Under the pieces are notes generated by a model. The model saw nothing but the letters and a program-made list of their open reading frames with translations. It was not told where the DNA came from and did not search any database. A DNA stretch of 64,000 nucleotides. It comes from JBDTVS01 sp040007095. GTDB lineage: Bacteria > Acidobacteriota > Vicinamibacteria > Vicinamibacterales > CAVVIG01. Positions within the stretch are counted from its first letter, which is position 1, and each line of letters begins with the position of its first letter. Both the position numbers and the translations under genes were made by a program. Of this stretch, positions 45,660-54,372 are shown one piece after another. Where the stretch lies: assembly GCA_040007095.1 (NCBI GenBank), contig JBDTVS010000008.1:45250-109249 (forward strand), read 5' to 3'.

Positions 45660-46604
45660 CTAACCCTGAGACGTGCTTTTCTCCTCGCGGGTTGCCCCCC
45701 ACACGCCGGCTTTTGCCGCGCGCTTGCGTTCCACGGCGTTCTCCAGCACCGCTGTCCGGACACGCGTCACCGCTTCAGCAAGATAGGTGTCGTCGATGTC
45801 GGCGCCGATGAAATCGATGCCGAGCCGTGCGCACGCCACCGCCGTGCTGCCCAGGCCGGTGAACGGATCCATGGCCACCCGTACGCGTGACAGTCCGTGC
45901 AGCCGGAGACACTGCTCGGGAAGCTTCGTCGGAAATGTCGCGGGGTGGGGCCGATCGCGATCGCGATGCTGGATGGTCTCGTACGGAATGAACCACGTAT
46001 TGCCGCGGCAGCGGACGCCATTTGCCGCACCCTGCCACCGACTGATGTTGGAGGCATCCTGGTAGGGCACGCCCAGCGCAAGGCGATCGAGCGGCGTGAC
46101 GCCTTGCGGCGTGAAATGAAAAATGAACTCGTGACAGTCGTTCAAGAAGCGGTCGCTGTTGATCGGCTTGTAATGCCCGACGGCCAGGTCGCGCGATAAG
46201 CCTGCCGCGGCGCCCGCCAGCGTGCGTTCAATCGCGATCGATTTCACCCAATGGATGACGTTCTGAAGGCGGAAATGCGAGCGTCCGACCTGCGCCACGT
46301 CGAGGGCCGTCCAGGGATCGCTCGGCTTCGAACCGACGTTCAGGAACAGGGAGCCGCCCGGGGCGAGCACGCGGGCGGCAGCCGACAGCCAACTGTCCGT
46401 CCACTCGAGATACGCGGCGGGCGAGAGCGTATCGCGATACGTGCCGTAGCCGATTCCGAGGTTGTAGGGCGGCGAGGTGACGATGACGTCGACGCTGTGG
46501 GACGGCAACTGCGCGAAGACGGCGACGCAATCGGCCGAATAGAAACGAAGGGAGGCCTTCGAACGGCCTGGCACCTTGGCGAACGGTGTGAGAAGAACAG
46601 ACAT
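45660..46604 (-). CDS. Orphan site-specific DNA methyltransferase (N4/N6)
   Basis: A 314-residue protein. Catalytic VIVTSPPYNLGIGYG is a TSPPY motif of the beta-class amino methyltransferases (N4-cytosine or N6-adenine). VAMDPFTGLGSTAVACARLG is the SAM-binding FxGxGS motif and follows TSPPY, so the motif order is the beta arrangement. PGGSLFLNVGSK is also conserved. The start MSVLLTPF at 46604 is preferred over 46637. No restriction enzyme gene is adjacent, so it is probably an orphan, of epigenetic or regulatory use. Confidence 0.88.
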   Translation of the reverse strand: MSVLLTPFAKVPGRSKASLRFYSADCVAVFAQLPSHSVDVIVTSPPYNLGIGYGTYRDTLSPAAYLEWTDSWLSAAARVLAPGGSLFLNVGSKPSDPWTALDVAQVGRSHFRLQNVIHWVKSIAIERTLAGAAAGLSRDLAVGHYKPINSDRFLNDCHEFIFHFTPQGVTPLDRLALGVPYQDASNISRWQGAANGVRCRGNTWFIPYETIQHRDRDRPHPATFPTKLPEQCLRLHGLSRVRVAMDPFTGLGSTAVACARLGIDFIGADIDDTYLAEAVTRVRTAVLENAVERKRAAKAGVWGATREEKSTSQG

Positions 46605-46706
46605 GGTGTCTGTTGTTTCGGCTCGACACACCGTCAACGTTAGGGCCGCGCCTGTTTACACACCACTGTGTCAAGAATCACACAGCGTCGCGGCTGATGG
46701 ATCGGG

Positions 46707-46916
46707 CTAGGAGGCCTGCGCACCCCAGGCGATCGACGGCGCAACGACCCCCCTGTCGGCCGCGACCGTGTGATTACGTCGATGGCTGTGGCTCGCGCAG
46801 GATCGGCCCTTTTCCTCGACGTAGGTAATTTCGCGGCTCGTCGCCACCTCACGATATTTTCCGATGACGCAGCCACAGGCGAGCGTGGTGAAACCAAGAA
46901 GCCGAACGAGACTCAT
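46707..46916 (-). CDS. Small putative lipoprotein
   Basis: A 69-residue protein from ATG 46916, with a strong Shine-Dalgarno (GAAGGAG) about 11 bases upstream. SLVRLLGFTTLACGC ends in a lipobox-like LACGC. The remainder is small and polar (GKYREVATSREITYVEEKGR). It lies in an otherwise gene-free 490-bp gap between the methyltransferase and peptidase genes. Length is short, so the call is moderate. Confidence 0.5.
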   Translation of the reverse strand: MSLVRLLGFTTLACGCVIGKYREVATSREITYVEEKGRSCASHSHRRNHTVAADRGVVAPSIAWGAQAS

Positions 46917-47094
46917 GAAATTGGCGCTCCTTCGAAAATATCGCTAGCAATTGCTGTGCCGAAAGTTTTGGCATTTTCGGTCGTAGTCGGCGACATCAAC
47001 GCTTTGGATAATCGGCATCGACCGGCGATTATTTGATCGCCCGTGCTCGCCTCTACTCGCGTAGGAAGAAAACGCGAGATACCATTCCGTTGCG

Positions 47095-48360
47095 ATGAAG
47101 AGGATTCTGTTTCGGGGGGCGGCGTGCCTGATGGCGGTGACGGCAGCGCTGGCGAGGCTTCAGGCTCAAGCGGGTACCGCCGCCGTGGCGGAACTGTTGA
47201 AGGACCCGTTGGTGCGGGCGTCTCTCGATGCCGCGCGGGCTGGTGAGCCGCGAACCATCGAGGATCAGATACGTTTCTGCGAAGTTCCGGCCCCGCCGTT
47301 CAAGGAAACCGCGCGCGGCGAGCTGCTGCGGCAGTCGTTTCAGCAGCTCGGCCTTCGTAATGTCCGCGTCGACAAGGCGGGGAATGTCCTTGGGGATCGA
47401 CCGGGCGCGGCGGCTCGGCCGCGTCTCGTGATGTCGGCCCATCTGGACACGGTGTTCCCCGACGAGATCGATGTACGCGTCACTCGAGAGGGGGCCGTCC
47501 TGCGCGGACCCGGAATAGGCGACGACTGCCGGGGGCTGGCGGTGATGGTGAGCACGATACGGGCGCTCCGCCAGGCGAACCTTCAGACCCCGGGCACGAT
47601 GACGTTTGTCGCCACCGTGGGTGAAGAAGGTCTCGGTGATCTGCGGGGAGTGAAACAGTTGTTCAAGGAGACGCTGCCCGGAGAAATCGATCGCTTCGTG
47701 TCGATTGACGGCGGCGGCCTCGGCATCACCAACGTCGGGGTGGGCAGCCTGAGGTACCGGGTGGTGTTCAAAGGGCCGGGCGGGCACAGCTTCGCGGCGT
47801 TCGGCCTGGCGAATCCCATCGATGCGTTGGGCCGGGCGATCGCGAAAATCGCCGACTTTCAGGTAGCCGGCCAGCCCAAGACGACGTTCAACGTGGGACG
47901 AGTGGGCGGCGGGACCTCGGTGAACTCGATTCCTGCCGAGGCCTGGATGGAAGTCGACATGCGGTCGTCGGCTCAGACGGCGCTGGCCGCCCTCGATGCA
48001 CGGTTCCAGAAGGCGATCGACGCGGCGGTGGCCGAAGAGAACGACCGCTGGCGTACGCCGCGCATGATTACCGTCGTCAAGGAACGGGTGGGGGACCGGC
48101 CGGCCGGCTCGACGCCGGCCGATTCAATGATTGTTCGCACGGTGGAAGCCGTGCACCGGGCACTCAGTGTGCCGGTGGCGTTCAACGAGAGCTCCACTGA
48201 CTCGAACATCCCAATGAGCCTGCGCATCCCCGCGATTACCATCGGCGGCGGCGGGAGGGGAGCCGGCGCGCATGCGGCCACCGAGTCGTTCGACACGACC
48301 GATTCGTGGCGTGGCACGGAGCGGGCGCTGCTGCTCGCCATCGCGCTGGCACAGAAATAG
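47095..48360 (+). CDS. Exported M20-family metallopeptidase
   Basis: A 421-residue protein. KRILFRGAACLMAVTAALAR with LQAQA is a signal peptide. The metal site is RLVMSAHLDTVFPDE (H-x-D), GPGIGDDCRGLA (bridging Asp), TVGEEGLGDLRGVKQ (Glu-Glu), FVSIDGG and a late GGGRGAGAHAATE (His). YRVVFKGPGGHSFAAFGLAN is the dimerisation-domain hallmark. This is M20 (PepT/ArgE-like). It probably trims peptides or acylated amino acids in the periplasm. Upstream, the 42 bases before the ATG include no clear -10. Confidence 0.85.
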   Translation: MKRILFRGAACLMAVTAALARLQAQAGTAAVAELLKDPLVRASLDAARAGEPRTIEDQIRFCEVPAPPFKETARGELLRQSFQQLGLRNVRVDKAGNVLGDRPGAAARPRLVMSAHLDTVFPDEIDVRVTREGAVLRGPGIGDDCRGLAVMVSTIRALRQANLQTPGTMTFVATVGEEGLGDLRGVKQLFKETLPGEIDRFVSIDGGGLGITNVGVGSLRYRVVFKGPGGHSFAAFGLANPIDALGRAIAKIADFQVAGQPKTTFNVGRVGGGTSVNSIPAEAWMEVDMRSSAQTALAALDARFQKAIDAAVAEENDRWRTPRMITVVKERVGDRPAGSTPADSMIVRTVEAVHRALSVPVAFNESSTDSNIPMSLRIPAITIGGGGRGAGAHAATESFDTTDSWRGTERALLLAIALAQK

Positions 48361-48488
48361 GTGGCTGTTCGAACTGCACCTCGCGGACGTTGACTTCCTC
48401 AGCGGCCGTTGGTTCGCAAGCGGCTCAGTCTCCGGCCTGGCACTTCAGGATTGTTGTGCATCAAGCGGGCGTCAGTCGTTTCGCTCGT

Positions 48489-49040
48489 TCACGGTTTGGG
48501 ATGCGCGCCCTGGCTCTCCCGACTGAGGCGTTGAAAGCGCTCGAGGTCCCGCACGCGCTGCCGGCCGGAGGCAAGGCGGGCGGCGACAACACGGCCCGCG
48601 AAGAATAGATGGACCGCTCCGACCACGGAGACCTCGAGCCGGACCGGTTCGGCCAGCAGCACCGGGACGAAGTTCAGGACGATGGCCAGGAAGAAATAGG
48701 GTGAAAAGAGCGGATCCGGACCGGACCTCGGGTAGGCGAGGCCATAAGCCATGACGGTGCGCTCCCAATCCCGTTCCCCTTCGTCAGGGGGATAGAAGAC
48801 TTGAAGGTATCGGCCGATTCTCTCTATACCCATGTGGACGCCGCACAATGTTTCGAAACCCGAGCCCAGGACCAGCAATGGGAGAAGGGTGGCTACCGGA
48901 AGGGCGGCCAGGGCGGCCGTCGCGATGGTGGCCGCGGCCCAGGCGGTGACTACTACCAGAAAGAGCCAGACGCGCTGCGTGCCGCGGTCGCGGATCGTCG
49001 CTCGAAGGGCTCGGTATTCCTCGATTTCACGTGGCGTCAT
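48489..49040 (-). CDS. Integral membrane protein of unknown function
   Basis: A 183-residue protein with four hydrophobic spans: RVWLFLVVVTAWAAATIATA (about 22-44), ALPVATLLPLLVLGSGF (46-62), PYFFLAIVLNFVPVLLA (about 114-130), and VSVVGAVHLFFAGRVVA (137-153). Between spans 2 and 3 lies a loop with ERIGRYLQVFYPPDEGERDW. No enzyme motif. It is convergent with the peptidase gene. Confidence 0.65.
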   Translation of the reverse strand: MTPREIEEYRALRATIRDRGTQRVWLFLVVVTAWAAATIATAALAALPVATLLPLLVLGSGFETLCGVHMGIERIGRYLQVFYPPDEGERDWERTVMAYGLAYPRSGPDPLFSPYFFLAIVLNFVPVLLAEPVRLEVSVVGAVHLFFAGRVVAARLASGRQRVRDLERFQRLSRESQGAHPKP

Positions 49041-49204
49041 CAGCTACTCCCGGCTCGTTGATCGTGGCCGCCGGCCGTACGCGGCTGCGTCGACCAAACC
49101 GGCCGCAAACGCCCTTGCAGTCTGGAGATTGTCTGCTACAATCCCCTTCATTCGACCGCAGTTCCGTCGAGGGCACGATAACTTTACAACCGGGGTGAGG
49201 CCAG

Positions 49205-50290
49205 GTGCGTAAGAAACCGCTATTCTGGGTCGGTTCTGTCGTGCTCGTTGGTACCGTGTGCATCGGCGTCGGCGCTGCGGATGCCGCCGCCAAAACGACA
49301 GCGAAGAAAAAATCGACTCAGACCGCCGCGAAGCGGGCCGCGCCAGCCGCCCAGCCATCGGCCGTCTCACAGAAGCGCACGTTGTATTCGGCGGAGCGGT
49401 CGCTCACGCGCAAGGCTACGTTGGCGCGTGCACGCGCCAACGCCGTTGCCCGCGAGATGGCAGAAGTCCTACCGCGTTACAAAGTGGACGCGAGCGGCGA
49501 AATGGTGCCCGACGTTCGAGCGGCAGCCGCGATCATTTACAACCCGGAAACGAACGAAGTGCTGTGGGAAGAAAACTCCCAGAGCCAGCGCTCGATCGCC
49601 AGCATCACAAAAGTGATGACGGCGACGGTCTTTTTCGAGAACAACCCCGACACCAGCCAGGTCGTCACGATCCAGAAGAGCGACGTGTTCCAGGCGTCGA
49701 CGACCTACCTGCGTTTGAACGATCGCGTCACGGTCGACGATTTGCTCCACCTGCTGCTCATCGCTTCGGACAACGCCGCAGCCAGAGCTCTCGCGCGCGT
49801 ATCACCGTACGGCTCCGACGGCTTCGTCCCGCGTATGAATGAGAAGGCGCTCGAGCTCGGCCTCGAGAGCACGAGTTATGCCGACCCCTCCGGCCTGCTC
49901 TCCGACAACGTGTCGTCCGCGTACGACATGGCCCGATTGATTACCAATGCGTCGGGCGACGAGCGGATCGCATCCATCATGCGGATGCAGGGCTATACGG
50001 TTTACACCGGCAATCGGCGGGTGCTCACCTTCCACAGCACGAACCATCTTCTCGGACGAGACGACTTCGATGTCAGGGCGGGGAAGACCGGTTTCATCTC
50101 CAAGGCCGGCTACTGCCTGGTGACGCTGCTTCGTCTGCCTGAGAACGGCCACCAGGTTGCCGTCGTCGTGCTCGGCGCGAGGTCGAACGCCGGACGCTTC
50201 ATGGAGACCCGGAATCTTTTCAGCTGGCTGTCAGCGCAGGCACCGGCGGTGTTCGCCACCAAGACGGCCGTGCCCCAGCCGCAGCAGTAG
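49205..50290 (+). CDS. D-alanyl-D-alanine carboxypeptidase / endopeptidase (S11)
   Basis: A 361-residue penicillin-binding protein. FWVGSVVLVGTVCIGVGAA is a signal peptide or anchor, and a Lys/Ala-rich spacer follows (residues about 30-60). The active-site motifs are QRSIASITKVMTA (S-I-T-K), LLIASDNAAARALA (S-D-N) and DVRAGKTGFISKAG (K-T-G). It trims or cross-links peptidoglycan. The GTG start at 49205 is preceded by GGGGTGAGG. PbpG/DacA-type; specific activity cannot be told from sequence. Confidence 0.9.
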   Translation: MRKKPLFWVGSVVLVGTVCIGVGAADAAAKTTAKKKSTQTAAKRAAPAAQPSAVSQKRTLYSAERSLTRKATLARARANAVAREMAEVLPRYKVDASGEMVPDVRAAAAIIYNPETNEVLWEENSQSQRSIASITKVMTATVFFENNPDTSQVVTIQKSDVFQASTTYLRLNDRVTVDDLLHLLLIASDNAAARALARVSPYGSDGFVPRMNEKALELGLESTSYADPSGLLSDNVSSAYDMARLITNASGDERIASIMRMQGYTVYTGNRRVLTFHSTNHLLGRDDFDVRAGKTGFISKAGYCLVTLLRLPENGHQVAVVVLGARSNAGRFMETRNLFSWLSAQAPAVFATKTAVPQPQQ

Positions 50291-50368
50291 TGGGTTGCCA
50301 ACAACGCAGCCCGCACTGAAAACCAAAAAGGCAGAACTGGATCCTGGCGATCCGCGTACCAGCCGAGC

Positions 50369-51238
50369 TCACCCCACATATCCCCGCTGAATAGCTGCCG
50401 CGTCGAGCGGAAGCGTGGCGATGGTGTCGACACCGACCATCACCGGCCGAAGCGCGTGTCGCGTATCGTACGCCTTCAGGTAACGGCGACAGACGTTGCA
50501 CGCGTACACGCGGTAGCAGCCGTCGCGCGCGGCGAACGAGGTGATGCGCGAGCGATCGTCGTTTGCGCAGAATGGGCAGCTGATCGGGTCGTAGGCCCAT
50601 TGCGCCAGGCAGCGGCCGCAGATGAGACGGCGCTCCGCGGCGCGCGTGATTACGGAAAAATCCGGCTCCCACCCGCAATAGGGACAGTGACCGTGGGTCC
50701 ACGGCGGCAGGTCGGTGCGCTGCATCAGCACTTCGGCGCAGCGCGCGAGGAACGGACGCAGCGCCAGAACGAGTACCTGATCGAGCCCGGCAGGCGCATC
50801 AGCCTGGGGCTGGGGATTCTTTTCCCCGTTGACGCCTGACGTCGATTCATACCACCGCTTGACCAGCGGCTCAAAGCCGTTGTCCCGACCGAGGTCGACG
50901 ATGGCGCGGTGGTCGTCGGTCTCGAGCGCGTCGAAGCGGCGCAGGATATCTGCGGTCTGGCGCAGCGTGAGCCGGAAATCGCTCCAGTCGATCGGGATGT
51001 CGGCAAACCGCACGACCGCCCGGCCGGCTGCGTATTGTGAGCGGAGCCACGCCGCATCGGTCTCGATCCACGGGAGCGGAACCCGGGATTGAACCCGCCG
51101 CTGCATGTCGAGCAGGGCAATTTGCATATCGATGGCCGACGCCAGGTCGGGCTGCGCGGCCTTCAGGTTCTTCAACTCGAGCACCTCGCGCGGCTCGGCG
51201 CGCGTCGGTCGCGGAGGAAGAGGAGGGGATTCTGGCAT
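50369..51238 (-). CDS. FdhE-like formate dehydrogenase accessory protein
   Basis: A 289-residue protein. The C-terminal half contains HGHCPYCGWEPDFSVI, LICGRCLAQWAYDPISCPF, CANDDRSRI and VYACNVCRRYLKAYDTRH, the four CxxC pairs of FdhE rubredoxin-like zinc/iron sites. FdhE proteins help in formate dehydrogenase maturation. No fdh genes are near. ATG 51238 is used because the longer frame (51310) would overlap the glgA start region; the two genes are divergent. Confidence 0.85.
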   Translation of the reverse strand: MPESPPLPPRPTRAEPREVLELKNLKAAQPDLASAIDMQIALLDMQRRVQSRVPLPWIETDAAWLRSQYAAGRAVVRFADIPIDWSDFRLTLRQTADILRRFDALETDDHRAIVDLGRDNGFEPLVKRWYESTSGVNGEKNPQPQADAPAGLDQVLVLALRPFLARCAEVLMQRTDLPPWTHGHCPYCGWEPDFSVITRAAERRLICGRCLAQWAYDPISCPFCANDDRSRITSFAARDGCYRVYACNVCRRYLKAYDTRHALRPVMVGVDTIATLPLDAAAIQRGYVG

Positions 51239-51311
51239 GCGCGATTCTACCGTGCTCTGGTCGCGAAGGGACGCGCGGGCGTGAAGCGTGTCCACGTTAG
51301 AATCAATCACG

Positions 51312-52835
51312 ATGGCTCAGTCGGCAAAGGCGTCGGCGGTCGCTCCGGGCGACGTACAACCCCAAGAACGTCCTCGCAGCGTGCTCCTTATCGGGTCCGA
51401 AGCCGTGCCGTTCGCAAAGACCGGCGGACTCGCCGATGTGCTCGGCATACTGCCGGTCGCCCTGGCAGGACTCGGCTGGTCGGCCACTCTGGTCCTGCCG
51501 CGCTACCGCGGGATTACGGCGGGCAGGCTTGTCGAGCATTTTCCCATCAGCATCGGCGCCTACACGCGCGAGGTCGGCTTTTACGAGGTGCCGCTTGCTG
51601 ACGGCGCCAACGCCATCCTGGTTGACTGCCCGGACCTCTTCGATCGCGACGCGTTGTACGGCGTGGATGGCGCCGATTACGCAGACAGCCCGCGCCGATC
51701 GGCTCTGCTGGTTCGCGCGGCCCTCGAGTACGCCGGCCGCCGCGAGAGCGGACCATCCCTGGTGCACGCCCACGACTGGCAGGCGGGCCTGACCCCCGTC
51801 TATTTGAAGACCCTCTACGCGTCGCACCCGTTGCTCGGCGCCAGGCCCTGCGTCTTCACCATTCATAACCTCGCCTATCAGGGGTTGTGCGAGCCCGACT
51901 GGTTGCCCCGGCTCGACCTGCCCTGGGAGCTGTTCGCGGTGGACCAGATGGAATTCTGGGGCCGGGTCAGCCTGCTCAAAGGCGGTATCAACGAAGCGGA
52001 CATCCTCACGACGGTCAGCCGTCAGTACGCGCGGGAAATTCAGACGCCCGAGTTCGGGTTCGGTTTCGACGGTGTTCTCCGGCGGCGATCGGCGGATCTG
52101 GTCGGGGTCCTCAACGGCATCGACACGACGGAGTGGGACCCGGCTCGCGATCGGTTCCTGCCGGCCGGCTACGACGCGGACAACGTTTCTGGAAAAGCCG
52201 CTTCGAAACGGGAGCTGCTGACCCGATTCGGCCTGGGAACCAGCCACGAGGCGCTCGGTCGTCCGATCATCGGCATGATTTCGCGAATGGTCGAACAGAA
52301 GGGCTTCGATCTGCTGGAGGCCATGGAGGCCCGGCTGGCGTCGTTCGAGGCCACCTGGGTCGTGCTCGGAACGGGCGACACCAGATATCAGCAGTTCTGG
52401 ACCCGGATGGCGAGCCGGTATCCCGACCGGATCTGCGTCCGCATCGGCTTCAGCGAAGAGTTGGCTCACCTGATTGAGGCGGGCGCCGACCTGTTCCTGA
52501 TGCCATCCCGCTTCGAGCCGTGCGGTCTGAATCAGATGTACAGCATGCGATACGGCACCGTGCCGCTGGTGCACGGTGTCGGCGGCCTCCTGGATACCGT
52601 GCACGATTTCGGCGCCGGCGATGCGAATGCGACCGGGTTCGTGTTTCTCGACTACACCCCGGCGGCTCTTGGCGCCGCGCTCGAACGTGCCTTGTCGGTG
52701 TTCGAGGACCGGCAGCGGTGGCGGGGGCTGCAGCTGGCCGGTATGCGACAGGACAACTCGTGGCACCGTTCGGCCCTGGAGTACGTCAGAATATACGAGC
52801 GTGCCATACGGGCGCGCGCGGAACCACGGCTTTAG
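51312..52835 (+). CDS. glgA: Glycogen synthase, ADP-glucose type
   Basis: A 507-residue GT5 glycosyltransferase. Motifs include VPFAKTGGLADVLGILPVAL (the KTGGL that binds ADP), HAHDWQAGLTPVYLKTLYA, FTIHNLAYQG, VGVLNGIDTTEWDP, GMISRMVEQKGFDLL, and FEPCGLNQMYSMRYGTVPLV near the C-terminus. Adds glucose from ADP-glucose to glycogen. ATG 51312 starts the sequence after a short leader; the N-terminal 25 residues before the KTGGL region are longer than in E. coli GlgA. Confidence 0.95.
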   Translation: MAQSAKASAVAPGDVQPQERPRSVLLIGSEAVPFAKTGGLADVLGILPVALAGLGWSATLVLPRYRGITAGRLVEHFPISIGAYTREVGFYEVPLADGANAILVDCPDLFDRDALYGVDGADYADSPRRSALLVRAALEYAGRRESGPSLVHAHDWQAGLTPVYLKTLYASHPLLGARPCVFTIHNLAYQGLCEPDWLPRLDLPWELFAVDQMEFWGRVSLLKGGINEADILTTVSRQYAREIQTPEFGFGFDGVLRRRSADLVGVLNGIDTTEWDPARDRFLPAGYDADNVSGKAASKRELLTRFGLGTSHEALGRPIIGMISRMVEQKGFDLLEAMEARLASFEATWVVLGTGDTRYQQFWTRMASRYPDRICVRIGFSEELAHLIEAGADLFLMPSRFEPCGLNQMYSMRYGTVPLVHGVGGLLDTVHDFGAGDANATGFVFLDYTPAALGAALERALSVFEDRQRWRGLQLAGMRQDNSWHRSALEYVRIYERAIRARAEPRL

Positions 52836-52864
52836 GTATTCGGGTGGGGAACCAGGGAGTATCA

Positions 52865-53194
52865 ATGGCAGCTGAAAACGTGCAGACCTTTACGGACGGG
52901 AATTTCGAGGATTCCGTGATCAAGGCGGGGCAGCCCGTGCTCGTGGACTTCTGGGCTGAATGGTGCGGTCCGTGCAAACGCCTCGCGCCGACCGTGGACG
53001 CACTGGCGTCGGACTATGCCGGCAAGGTGACCGTCGGCAAGCTGAACGTCGATGACAATCCCAACACGGCGGTGAAATTTCAGATTCGCGGCATCCCTGC
53101 CCTGCTGCTCTTCAAGGACGGTCAAGTGGTGGAATCGGTGGTCGGCGCGGCTCCCAAAGAGGACCTCAAGAAAGCCATCGACAAGCACATCTGA
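52865..53194 (+). CDS. trxA: Thioredoxin
   Basis: A 109-residue thioredoxin. The active site is VDFWAEWCGPCKRLAPTVDA (W-C-G-P-C-K), and there are KFQIRGIPALLLFKDGQVVE (cis-Pro) and an end at GAAPKEDLKKAIDKHI. It reduces disulfides in the cytoplasm. It lies 29 bp behind glgA and 85 bp ahead of trxB. An inverted repeat separates it from trxB. Confidence 0.97.
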   Translation: MAAENVQTFTDGNFEDSVIKAGQPVLVDFWAEWCGPCKRLAPTVDALASDYAGKVTVGKLNVDDNPNTAVKFQIRGIPALLLFKDGQVVESVVGAAPKEDLKKAIDKHI

Positions 53195-53200
53195 ATCTGC

Positions 53201-53251
53201 GAAATTGCAGAATTGCAGAAACGGAAGGCCACTCTGCAATCCTGCAATTTC
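53201..53251. repeat. 19-bp near-perfect inverted repeat between trxA and trxB
   Basis: GAAATTGCAGAATTGCAGA (53201-53219) is inverse to 53233-53251 with one mismatch, 13-base loop. A long stem without a following T-run: it may be an RNA processing or attenuation element, or an intergenic repeat of the REP kind. Confidence 0.7.
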
Positions 53252-53279
53252 ACCATCCATCGATCATTTTCACTAATTC

Positions 53280-54203
53280 ATGGACACGACCCGCAGCATC
53301 ATCATCATTGGATCCGGCCCGGCCGGCCTGACCGCGGCCCTCTATGCCGCTCGCGCCAACCTTCGGCCCCTTCTCATCGAAGGGGTGGAGGCCGGCGGTC
53401 AGCTCATGCTGACCACGATGGTCGATAATTTTCCCGGCCACCGCGACGGCATACTTGGTCCCGAGTTGATGGCCGAGATGCGCGCGCAGGCCGAGAGATT
53501 CGGCTCCGAGATCGTTCAGGGGAACGTCACGGCCGTCGATCTCGCCGCGCGGCCGATCGTGGTGCGCACGGCCGAGGCCGAGTACACCACGCGAACGCTC
53601 ATCGTCGCCACCGGCGCGTCGGCGAAGCTGCTCGGTCTTCACGCCGAGCGCACGCTGATGGGCCGCGGCGTCTCGACGTGCGCGACCTGCGACGGCTACT
53701 TCTTCCGCGGTCACGAGATCGCCGTCGTCGGCGGCGGCGATTCCGCGATGGAAGAAGCGGTGTTCCTGACGCGCTTCGCCGACAAGGTCACTCTCGTACA
53801 TCGCCGCGAGACCCTGCGGGCGTCGAAGATCATGCAGGACAAGGCTCGGGCGAACCCGAAGATTGCCTGGCTGCTCGACACCGAGGTCGAGGATATTCAG
53901 GACAACGGTACGGGCGAAGTGACCGCGATGGTCGTTCGCAGCAACAAGAGCGGCGAGACCACGACCGTGCCGGTGACCGGTGTGTTCGTGGCCATCGGCC
54001 ACCATCCGAACACCGCCTTGTTCAAGGGGCAGATCGAGATGGACGCCAACGGCTACATCACCACTCACGACGGCTCGAAAACCAGCGTCGAGGGCGTGTT
54101 TGCCTGCGGCGACGTCCAGGATCATGTCTACCGTCAGGCGATTACAGCCGCGGGTTCGGGCTGTATGGCGGCGCTCGACGCCGAACGGTATCTGGAGCGG
54201 TAG
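53280..54203 (+). CDS. trxB: Thioredoxin reductase
   Basis: A 307-residue FAD/NADPH enzyme that reduces thioredoxin. IIIIGSGPAGLTAALYAARA binds FAD, GVSTCATCDGYFFRGHEIAV has the redox CATC pair, VVGGGDSAMEEAVFLTRFAD binds NADPH, and VEGVFACGDVQDHVYRQAI is the C-terminal FAD motif. Pairs with trxA directly upstream. The start ATG 53280 follows the inverted repeat. Confidence 0.97.
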   Translation: MDTTRSIIIIGSGPAGLTAALYAARANLRPLLIEGVEAGGQLMLTTMVDNFPGHRDGILGPELMAEMRAQAERFGSEIVQGNVTAVDLAARPIVVRTAEAEYTTRTLIVATGASAKLLGLHAERTLMGRGVSTCATCDGYFFRGHEIAVVGGGDSAMEEAVFLTRFADKVTLVHRRETLRASKIMQDKARANPKIAWLLDTEVEDIQDNGTGEVTAMVVRSNKSGETTTVPVTGVFVAIGHHPNTALFKGQIEMDANGYITTHDGSKTSVEGVFACGDVQDHVYRQAITAAGSGCMAALDAERYLER

Positions 54204-54211
54204 GCGAATTC

Positions 54212-54372
54212 AAACTTAGAACTCAAAACTTAGAACTTAAAGGGACTAACCTTGTTCTTGGCGGACGTCGTATCGCGGCGGATGGTTGCAGCCGGACGCT
54301 GCTTACGAGTGAGAAAGAGGTTCGAGTTCGATTCGTGGTCCTTTTAACTTTTGACTTTTAAGTTCTAAGTTT
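54212..54372. repeat. AT-rich element bounded by 16-bp inverted repeat
   Basis: AAACTTAGAACTTAAA (54226-54241) is exactly inverse to 54357-54372, and a second copy of AAACTTAGAACT starts at 54212. The 115-bp interior is noncoding. It stands out against a 65 percent GC background and could be a small non-autonomous element or terminator-like structure between two convergent genes (trxB and mnmA). Confidence 0.6.

Noticed and set aside
51303..52865. 520-codon minus-strand frame opposite glgA
   Set aside because: Same antisense artefact; glgA on the plus strand has all its motifs.
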